From assembly GCA_019348575.1 (NCBI GenBank), contig JAHWJE010000114.1, forward strand, positions 1-6,131: DNA of 6,131 nt, given 5' to 3'. Position numbers and translations under genes: made by a program. Positions 1-5,400 of the stretch are shown piece after piece; the first letter of the stretch is position 1; every line of letters begins with the position of its first letter. This DNA comes from Actinomycetota bacterium. GTDB taxonomy: Bacteria > Actinomycetota > Thermoleophilia > Solirubrobacterales > Solirubrobacteraceae. Under the pieces are notes generated by a model. That model was not told where the DNA came from and made no database searches. It worked only from the letters and a program-made list of their open reading frames with translations.

Positions 1-279
1 GAAGACGCGGATGTTGACGTCCGTGTCGTCGGTGCAGGCGATGACCATGAACGTGCCCTCGAGATCGGCGGGCTCGTACTCGCGCTGCTCCCAGGCGATC
101 GACCCCTCGCCGGCCAGCGCGCGCAGCTCGTCGTTGGCCTCCGGCGCGACGAGCGTCACGTCGGCGTCGCACGCGAGCAGGCCCTCGACCTTCTCCAGGC
201 CGATCTCGCCGCCGCCGACGACGACGCACCTGCGCCCGGAGAGCTTCAGGCACGCGATGTAGAACGGCGTGTCGAGCAT
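1..279 (-). CDS. Precorrin-2 dehydrogenase / sirohydrochlorin ferrochelatase, N-terminal part (CysG-N/Met8 family), partial
   Basis: The 93 visible codons encode the N-terminal Rossmann domain of the enzyme that oxidises precorrin-2 to sirohydrochlorin with NAD+ and, in this family, can also insert Fe2+ to give sirohaem, the cofactor of sulfite and nitrite reductases. Read from the complement of 279, the protein begins [18 protein letters not shown]. It then shows the family's dinucleotide-binding turn [17 protein letters not shown] (about residues 19-35), a second strand DVTLVAPEA, and [11 protein letters not shown] near residues 79-89, matching the usual VIAATDD..LN block. The rest lies beyond base 1, so I cannot tell whether a methyltransferase domain follows. 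The ATG at 279 fits the usual family N-terminus but has only AGGGG directly against it, too close for a normal ribosome site. The frame stays open upstream to an ATG at 360, adding 27 Cys-rich residues. The gene is divergent from the DUF2236 gene. The family call is firm; the start is uncertain. Confidence 0.88.
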   Translation of the reverse strand, partial: MLDTPFYIACLKLSGRRCVVVGGGEIGLEKVEGLLACDADVTLVAPEANDELRALAGEGSIAWEQREYEPADLEGTFMVIACTDDTDVNIRVF

Positions 280-360
280 CCCCTGCACGCAGGACTGATC
301 GCAGATGCCCCTGCGCAGCTGACAGACGCACTCCTTTCCGGCATAGGCCTGTGCGGGCAT
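280..360 (-). other. In-frame Cys-rich leader or N-terminal extension of the sirohaem gene
   Basis: From an ATG at 360 the frame runs without a stop into the sirohaem-synthesis gene, adding 27 residues. These include [15 protein letters not shown], with four Cys spaced C-x-C-x6-C-x3-C. Homologues normally start near the internal Met at 279. The stretch could be non-coding leader, a real extension (perhaps binding metal), or a Cys-sensing leader fused in frame. A strong ribosome-site-like GGAAAGGAG (complement of 331-339) has no ATG, GTG or TTG at a usable distance after it, so it does not settle the start. Confidence 0.3.
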
Positions 361-370
361 CCGTCCAAGG

Positions 371-377
371 GTAATAC
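371..377. promoter_or_regulatory. Possible shared -10 element for divergent promoters
   Basis: The AT-rich island GTAATAC stands out in the GC-rich gap between the two divergent genes. It reads TAATAC on the plus strand (372-377) and TATTAC on the minus strand (376-371), both sharing T-A at the key first positions of a sigma70-type -10. Predicted starts would be about 384 going right (near the GTG at 392) and about 364 going left (near the ATG at 360). No convincing -35 is seen on either side, so this is weak. Confidence 0.22.
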
Positions 378-421
378 GGCGTAGGGCAGACGTGGCTGCT
401 CTAGCTTCCCGAGACTCCGAG

Positions 422-1222
422 ATGGACTCCTACTTCGACGACAGCTCGATGCTGCGCCGCGTGCACCGCGAGTACGCGGTCGCGCTCTCCGGGCCGCGCG
501 CGCTGCTCATGCAGGCCGCCCACCCGGTCGCGTTCGAGGGCTTCTTCGCGCACACCGGCGCGCTCGACGAGCCGTACGAGCGCCTTTCGCGCACCGCGGC
601 GGTGATGAACACGATCGCCTTCGGCGCGCGCACCGACGCCGACCGGGCGACGCGTCGCGTGCGGGCGATGCACAGCAGGGTGCGCGGCGAGCTCGCGCGC
701 CCCGCCGGCCGCTTTCCCGCCGGCACGCCGTTCGCCGCCGACGATCCCGAGCTGCTGCTGTGGGTGCTCGCGTCGCTCGTCGACTCGGCGCTCGTCTTCT
801 ACGACAGGTACGTCGCCTCGCTGTCGGAGGCCGAGCGCGACGCCTACTGGCAGGACTACCGCGTCGTCGGCGGGCTCTTCGGGCTCAAGGACGACGAGAT
901 GCCCGCCGACATCCGCGCCTTCGACGAGTACATGCGAGGCATGCTCAGCGGCAGTGACCTGTTCGTCACCTCGCAGGCGCGCGAGCTCGCGCTGCAGATC
1001 GTCATGCGCCCGCCGGTCGGCCTGACCAAGCGCCCGGTGCTCGAGGTCGTGAACTTCATCACCGTCGGGCTGCTGCCCGCCGGGCTGCGCCGCCAGTTCG
1101 GCCTCTCGTGGGACCCGCTGCGCTCGCTCATGCTGCGCGGCGGCGCCGAGTACGCCAAGCGCGTGCTCGTGCCGCTGGCGCCGGAGCGGCTGCGCTTCGT
1201 GTCCAGCGCGCGGGCGCAGTAG
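422..1222 (+). CDS. DUF2236 / oxygenase MpaB-family protein
   Basis: This 266-residue protein belongs to the DUF2236 (MpaB/Lcp-like) family. Members are mostly helical; characterised relatives include the latex-clearing protein Lcp, a b-type haem oxygenase, and the fungal oxygenase MpaB. The natural substrate of small bacterial members is generally unknown. Visible family landmarks are [21 protein letters not shown] (H15-P35), FFAHTG (41-46), the second conserved His in RVRAMHSRV (H84), [20 protein letters not shown] (111-130, with W114 and D121), and [20 protein letters not shown] (150-171). His34 and His84 are candidate haem ligands, by family resemblance only. No signal peptide or clear transmembrane segment is present, so it is probably cytoplasmic or peripheral. 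I start at ATG 422 because [17 protein letters not shown] is the usual beginning. A GTG at 392, ten codons earlier and preceded by AGGG, is the alternative. It is a single gene between divergent and convergent neighbours. Confidence 0.88.
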   Translation: MDSYFDDSSMLRRVHREYAVALSGPRALLMQAAHPVAFEGFFAHTGALDEPYERLSRTAAVMNTIAFGARTDADRATRRVRAMHSRVRGELARPAGRFPAGTPFAADDPELLLWVLASLVDSALVFYDRYVASLSEAERDAYWQDYRVVGGLFGLKDDEMPADIRAFDEYMRGMLSGSDLFVTSQARELALQIVMRPPVGLTKRPVLEVVNFITVGLLPAGLRRQFGLSWDPLRSLMLRGGAEYAKRVLVPLAPERLRFVSSARAQ

Positions 1223-1262
1223 TCCTGCCGAGCGCCGCGCTGACCCGTGCGCGCTGTCCGTC

Positions 1263-1604
1263 CTACGCGCGCCAGACGGTGTCGCCGAGCGCCTGCGTCT
1301 TCAGCGTGACGCCGTCGCGCGCGGCGCTCTCGCCGCGGCGGCGCCAGTAGTCGAGCACCGCCGCCGGCGGCTTCTCCTCGTACATCAGCGCGATCACGAC
1401 CGGGCGGCCTTCCAGGCTCGGGTACGCCGCCACCATCTGGCCCTCCAGCGCGTAGCGCAGGTATACCGCGAGCTTGCGCTTCAGCCGGCCGCGGTCCGAG
1501 CCGTCCTTCTTCCACGCGCCGGTCTGGATGATCGACAGCAGCGCGCTGCCGTCGGCGTCCTCGGCGATGACGTCGATCTCGTCGGGAGCGTCGATGCCTG
1601 GCAT
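1263..1604 (-). CDS. Small DUF6572-like protein of unknown function
   Basis: The 113-residue acidic/basic soluble protein looks like the DUF6572 family. It has an N-terminal IDVIAEDADGSALLSIIQTGAW (about 10-31) corresponding to the family's 'vIDvia.d...v.L.I.d...W' strand pair, a helix RLKRKLAVYLRYALEGQMVAAYP (40-62), the strand GRPVVIALMYEEKPP (66-80), and a C-terminal helix plus strand (82-103). I recognise the fold pattern, not a function: members are small, single-domain and uncharacterised. The frame is open further upstream to 1772, but that part overlaps the divergent carboxypeptidase signal peptide and is Arg-rich shadow sequence. I therefore start at ATG 1604, where the family similarity begins. 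There is no ribosome site; a TACGCT six bases before the ATG would place transcription start at the A of the ATG, so the mRNA may be leaderless. It converges with the DUF2236 gene, with 40 bases between stops. Confidence 0.72.
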   Translation of the reverse strand: MPGIDAPDEIDVIAEDADGSALLSIIQTGAWKKDGSDRGRLKRKLAVYLRYALEGQMVAAYPSLEGRPVVIALMYEEKPPAAVLDYWRRRGESAARDGVTLKTQALGDTVWRA

Positions 1605-1620
1605 GCATGCAGCGTACGCT
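1601..1620. repeat. Two abutting perfect 10-bp palindromes at a gene start
   Basis: GCATGCATGC (1601-1610) and AGCGTACGCT (1611-1620) are each perfectly self-complementary and lie back to back. The first overlaps the start codon of the small DUF6572-like gene, and the second contains its candidate -10 (TACGCT read on the minus strand). The placement fits an operator for a dimeric repressor, but short alternating purine-pyrimidine palindromes also arise by chance in such DNA. Confidence 0.45.
1611..1616 (-). promoter_or_regulatory. Candidate -10 for a leaderless DUF6572-like mRNA
   Basis: Read on the minus strand the hexamer is TACGCT, matching the TAnnnT form common in actinobacteria. It ends six bases before ATG 1604, so transcription would start at or next to the A of the start codon. 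This would explain why no ribosome site is present. No -35 is recognisable. Confidence 0.3.
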
Positions 1621-1646
1621 TCGCGCCGCCCGGCTGCGGCTCGAGA

Positions 1647-1675
1647 TTGTGGATCGGTGGCGACGCGCGTAGCCT
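1647..1675 (+). promoter_or_regulatory. Candidate sigma70-type promoter of the carboxypeptidase gene
   Basis: TTGTGG (1647-1652) and TAGCCT (1670-1675) are separated by exactly 17 bases, and both keep the most conserved positions (TTG; T-A-n-n-n-T). Transcription would begin near 1682, leaving a leader of about nine bases before ATG 1691. That fits the absence of a clear ribosome site there. Motif-based only. Confidence 0.38.
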
Positions 1676-1690
1676 GCGCAGCCGGTTTCC

Positions 1691-3995
1691 ATGGCACGAA
1701 CGATCCCGCTCCTGCTCGCCGCCTGGCTGATCGCGGCGCTCGCGCCGGCCGCCCACGCCGCCGAGCCCGCACCGAAGCTGCTCGACCCGTCCGTGCGCGT
1801 GCTCGCGCCGGACGTGGGCTCGCGCTGCGCCGCGACGCCGTATCGCAGCCCCGTCACCGGCCTGCTCGACGCGCGCCTGCGCGGCGCCGGCGACTGGGAT
1901 CTCGTGCTGCGCGACGCGCGGCGCAACGTCGTCGCCGCGTCGCGCGGGTTCGGCGGCAGCGAGGTCGTGCAGGGCTGGCTGCGCGCGGGACGGCGGCTCG
2001 TGCTCGACGCCTGCCGTCGCGGCGATGCCGGTCGCAGCGCTCGCCTCGCGCTGAGGATGGTCGCGTCGGCGCTGCCCAAGGCGCCGGCGGGGACGCCGCA
2101 GCTCGTCCGCGTGAGCGCGACCGGCGCACAGCTCGAAGCGCTCGAGCGTGCGGGTTTCGACGTCACGCACGCGCGCGGGCGCGGCTGGGGCGACGTCGTC
2201 GTGTCCGGCGCGGCGCAGCTCGCCCAGCTGCGGCTCACGGGCTTGCGGCTGCAGACCCGCATCGCCGACCTGACGTCGTCGTACGCGCGCGCCCGTGCGG
2301 CCGACGAGCGCTTCAGCGCGCGCGCGGGCGCGGCGGGATCGGCGCTTCCGTCGGGACGCACGACGTATCGGATGTACGAGGAGATCCAGGCGGAGCTCAA
2401 GCAGCTCGTCGCGCAGCATCCCGGGCTCGTCCGCAAGGTCGTGTTCGGAACGTCGTACCAGGGCCGCGAGATCTCCGGCGTCGAGATCGCGCGCGACGTC
2501 GAGGCGCCCGACGGCCGCCCGGTCTTCTTCACGACGGGCATCCATCACGCCCGCGAGTGGCCGTCGGCCGAGGCGGCGATGGAGTTCGCCCACATGCTCG
2601 TACAGGAGCAGGCGACGGCGCGCGTGGGCGATCTGCTCGGGCGCGCGCGCATCGTGGTCCTGCCCGTCGTCAACCCCGACGGCTTCATCTCCTCTCGCCG
2701 CGCCTTCGATCCCGGGGACGCGCTCTTCGGCCAGGACCGGGCGGTCACGCTCGTCGAGGCGATCCTCCCGCCGGGCGGCGTCTTCGCCTACCGCCGCAAG
2801 AACTGCAACGGCGAGATCCTCGGGCCGCGGCTGCCCTGCGAGCTTGCCTGGGGCGTCGATCCCAACCGCAACTACGGCAATCTCTGGGGCGGTCCGGGAA
2901 GCTCGTCGGACGTCCTGTCGCAGGCTTACCACGGCCCTGCGCCACGCTCGGAGCCCGAGGTGCAGGCGGTCTGGGACTACGTGCGCAGGCACGTGACGAC
3001 GCTCGTCTCGATCCACAACGTCGCCGCGCTCGTCCTGCGGCCGCCCGGCACGAAGAACGGCGGGAGCGCGCCGGACGAGCCGCGGATGAAGGAGATCGGC
3101 GACGCCATGGCAGAGGCCACCGGCTACAAGTCGCAGTTCGTTCCAGCTCTACGACACGTCGGGCACGACGGAGGACTGGAACTACGCCGCGGCCGGCACC
3201 TACGGCTACACGATCGAGATCGGCCCCGCGAAGGGCCAGTTCCACATGCCCTACGAGACCGGCGTCGTCGCCGAGTGGACGGGTCAGAACCCGTACGCGC
3301 AGGGGCGCGGCGGCCTGCGCGAGGGGATGCTGATCGCCGCCGAGGCGGCCGCGAACCCGCCCGACCACGCGATCCTGCGCGGCAGCGCGGCGGCCGGCAA
3401 GGTGCTGCGCCTGCGGCGCAGCTTCCAGACGCGCACCAGCCCGTACTGCGAGAAGGGCGTCGAGCCCGTCGTGAAGATCGGGCTGCCGCGGATCTGCCTG
3501 ACCGGCGAGAAGCCGCCGCTGCTCCTCGACGACGTGCTCGACATCACGACGACGGTGTCCTCCGCGGCGCGCTACGCATGGCATGTCAACCAGTCGACGC
3601 GCCCGTTCGTGGGGGCGACCGGCGCGACCGAGGCCTACGAGCTGACGTGCGAGGAGCCGGCAGGAACGGTGCTCGAGCGCCACTGGCTCGTCATCGCGCG
3701 CGGCCAGGACGTCACGCTCAACCTCGGCTGCGGCGCCGGAGCGACGACGCTGGCGGACGGAACCCGGCTGGCGTCCGCATCGGGAGCGGCGCCCGCGAAC
3801 GCGGCGGCGCCGTCGGTCGACGGCGTCCGCGCGGCGTTCGCACCCGCCCGCAAGCTCGGCAAGCCGCCGCGCGCGAGCACGACGAAGGCCCGCAAGCTCA
3901 AGTCGTGCACGCGCCGCGCGACGCGGCTGGGCGACGAGCGGCGCAGCCGCCGCGCGCAGCGCGCCTGCGAGCGGCGCTACGGGCGCAACCGCTGA
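1691..3995 (+). CDS. Secreted M14-family zinc carboxypeptidase, interrupted by a frameshift near 3140
   Basis: This exported metallopeptidase removes C-terminal residues from peptides. A Sec signal peptide (MARTIPLLLAAWLIAALAPA, then AHA|AE, cleavage after about residue 23) is followed by a beta-rich N-terminal region (30-125), a propeptide-like segment (135-195) and the M14 domain (about 225-530). Zinc ligands are visible as HHAREW (H286, E289) and SIHN (H442). R288, N392 and R393 (DPNRNYG) match the substrate-binding Arg/Asn set, and NPDGF is at 328-332. The reading frame then shifts: after TTC at 3137 one extra base (3140), or two missing bases, puts the expected QLYDTSGTTEDWNY and TIEIG (the Tyr248- and Glu270-equivalents of carboxypeptidase A, codons at 3150 and 3216) in another frame. 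Unshifted translation keeps the zinc site but loses the catalytic Glu and runs on to 4153, past the normal TGA. Deleting one base gives 767 residues ending in an Arg/Lys-rich tail. It is either a pseudogene or a sequencing error. Confidence 0.88.
3137..3143 (+). other. Frameshift point in the carboxypeptidase gene
   Basis: Codons up to TTC (3137-3139) encode ...GYKSQF in the signal-peptide frame. From TTC at 3141 the family sequence FQLYDTSGTTEDW continues in the next frame, so the G at 3140 is surplus, or two bases beside it are missing. The local sequence CAG-TTC-G-TTC-CAG is not a long homopolymer and does not look like a known programmed +1 slip site. Confidence 0.85.
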
Positions 3996-4011
3996 CGGCC
4001 GATCGTCAGCG
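3990..4011. terminator. Bidirectional stem-loop shared by two convergent genes
   Basis: CGCTGACG (3990-3997) and CGTCAGCG (4004-4011) are perfect inverted repeats around a six-base loop GCCGAT. The TGA of the carboxypeptidase gene (3993-3995) lies in the left arm and the TGA of the minus-strand fusion gene (complement of 4006-4008) in the right arm, at mirror positions. There is no U-tract on either side, as is common for actinobacterial hairpins. The location between convergent stops makes a two-way terminator the simplest reading. Confidence 0.55.
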
Positions 4012-5400
4012 CCGCCACAGCGCGCCCAGCGACCGTCCCGCCACCCGCGCGAGCGGCAGCGCCCCGTTTCTCCAGGCGCGCCGGCGATCGGCGTCGCGCG
4101 CCGAGCGCAGCAGCGCCAGTCCGCGCCAGGCCGCGACGATCGAGCTGTCGTAGGGCTGCCACCACGGCATCCGCCCGACGGCCGGGTCCCACGTCACGAG
4201 CTTGGGCTCGACCATCGCGCGCAGCGCGACGACGCCCCGCGCGCGCCCGATCCCCGCGCCGTGGACGGCGCCCCACGGGAGCTGCGGCTCGCTGCGCGAG
4301 ACGACGTGGTCGTTCATCCAGACCATCCCCGCGCGGATCTCGCGCGCGATGCGCGCGCCCTTGTACCCGTCGGCGGTCCAGACCGAGGCGCCGAGCCCGC
4401 TGATGCCCGCGTTGCAGGACTCGATCCCCGCCTGCTCGGAATCGACGGCCTCGATCGCCAGCCACGGCCCGGGCGCGTCCTCGCGCAGCAGCCGCGCGTC
4501 GCGCGGCACGCCCGACAGGACGGCGGGGGCGAAGTAGGCGCCCGCGCGGCCGGCGACGGTCTTCGGCCCGCCGCAGTGCAGCGTCGCGCCGGTGGCGACG
4601 GCCTCGTCGACGAGCGCGACCAGGCGCTCGACGCGGTCGGGCGCCAGCAGCGGGCCGATCTCCGTCAGCGGATCGCCGGGATCGCCGACGCGCAGCGCCC
4701 GCGCGCCCGCGACGACGCCCGCGAGGAAGCTGTCGTGGCGCTCGCGCAGCACGTACGCGCGGGCGAGGCTGCCGCCCGACTGGCCGGCGTTGGCGAACGC
4801 GCCCCAGATCGCGCCCGCGACCGCGCGCGGGACGTTGGCGTCGGCGAGCACGAGCATCGCGTCCTTGCCGCCGACCTCGATCGTCGCGCGCTTGAGCTCG
4901 CGCGCGCAGGCCTCGCCCACGTCGCGGCCCGCCTGCGAGGAGCCGGTGAAGCGCACGTGCGCGATGTCCGGCGCCGCGACGACCGCGCGCGCCGTCTCGG
5001 GCGCGCCGTGCACGACCTGCAGCAGCCCCTCGGGCAGGCCGGCGCGCATGAACGCGCGCGCGACGCGCTCGCCTGCGAGCGCGGCCAGCGGCGAGGGATG
5101 CAGCACCACCCCGTTTCCCCCCATCAGCGCGATCGCGACGTCGCCCAGCGGAGTCGAGAACGGCTCCGCGCCGGGCGTCAGCACCGCGACGACGCCGAGC
5201 GGCTCGAACGTCAGCCGCGCGCGCTTGAGGGGCTGCAGCGAGCGCGACAGGCCGACGCGCTCGGGGCCGAGGATCTGCGGCCCGTGCTCGGCGAGCCAGA
5301 GCAGCGTCTCGACGGCGGGCAGCAGCTCCATCGTATGCGCCTCGGCGACGGGCCGCCCCTGCTCGCCGACGATGAGCCGCACGAGCTCGTCCCACTCGTC
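4006..5400 (-). other. Aldehyde dehydrogenase-like region lacking the catalytic Cys (probable pseudoenzyme)
   Basis: Residues 239-702 of the fusion follow the aldehyde dehydrogenase superfamily fold, whose active members oxidise aldehydes to acids with NAD(P)+ through a Cys thiohemiacetal. Recognisable blocks are [18 protein letters not shown] (242-259), LGVVAVLTP (306-314), [13 protein letters not shown] (388-400), [10 protein letters not shown] (411-420, with the general-base Glu E413), [15 protein letters not shown] (441-455), [13 protein letters not shown] (568-580) and [12 protein letters not shown] (613-624). Several active-site residues are replaced. The nucleophile position in NAGQSC reads Gly447 (codon 4774-4776), the oxyanion Asn of SPWNY is Ala316, the ribose-binding Lys of VVLKP is His339, and the Phe of EE-x-FGP is Pro548. 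The first 60-80 residues normal for the family are missing, replaced by recombinase sequence. A family-typical WWQPYD tail ends the protein. It is not expected to be a normal dehydrogenase; cofactor binding is doubtful. Confidence 0.8.

Noticed and set aside
1204..1257. Inverted repeat CAGCGCGC / GCGCGCTG at the end of the DUF2236 gene as a terminator
   Set aside because: The arms are only eight bases of simple GC alternation with a loop of 38 bases; likely chance at this composition.
1605..1772. Upstream extension of the DUF6572-like gene to 1772
   Set aside because: It would overlap the divergent signal-peptide coding region and adds Arg-rich, non-family sequence; similarity begins at ATG 1604.
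856..3016. Long minus-strand open frames (856-2541, 1481-3016) opposite the DUF2236 and carboxypeptidase genes
   Set aside because: Their translations are Arg/Ala/Ser-rich low-complexity sequence with no recognisable motif; they are antisense shadows produced by high GC.
3137..3143. Programmed +1 ribosomal frameshifting in the peptidase
   Set aside because: No recognisable slip sequence, stop codon at the shift or stimulatory structure; an indel or sequencing error is simpler.
1474..3333. Plus-strand 619-codon frame overlapping the carboxypeptidase
   Set aside because: It is in a different frame from all M14 motifs and is almost pure Arg/Ala sequence; a shadow.
3246..3995. A separate gene starting at ATG 3246
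   Set aside because: M14 similarity in this frame begins before the ATG (from 3141, including the catalytic Glu at 3216), so this is the downstream part of the frameshifted peptidase rather than an independent gene.
3977..5395. Minus-strand 472-codon frame beside the dehydrogenase frame
   Set aside because: Arg/Ala-rich shadow; the dehydrogenase motifs are all in the other frame.
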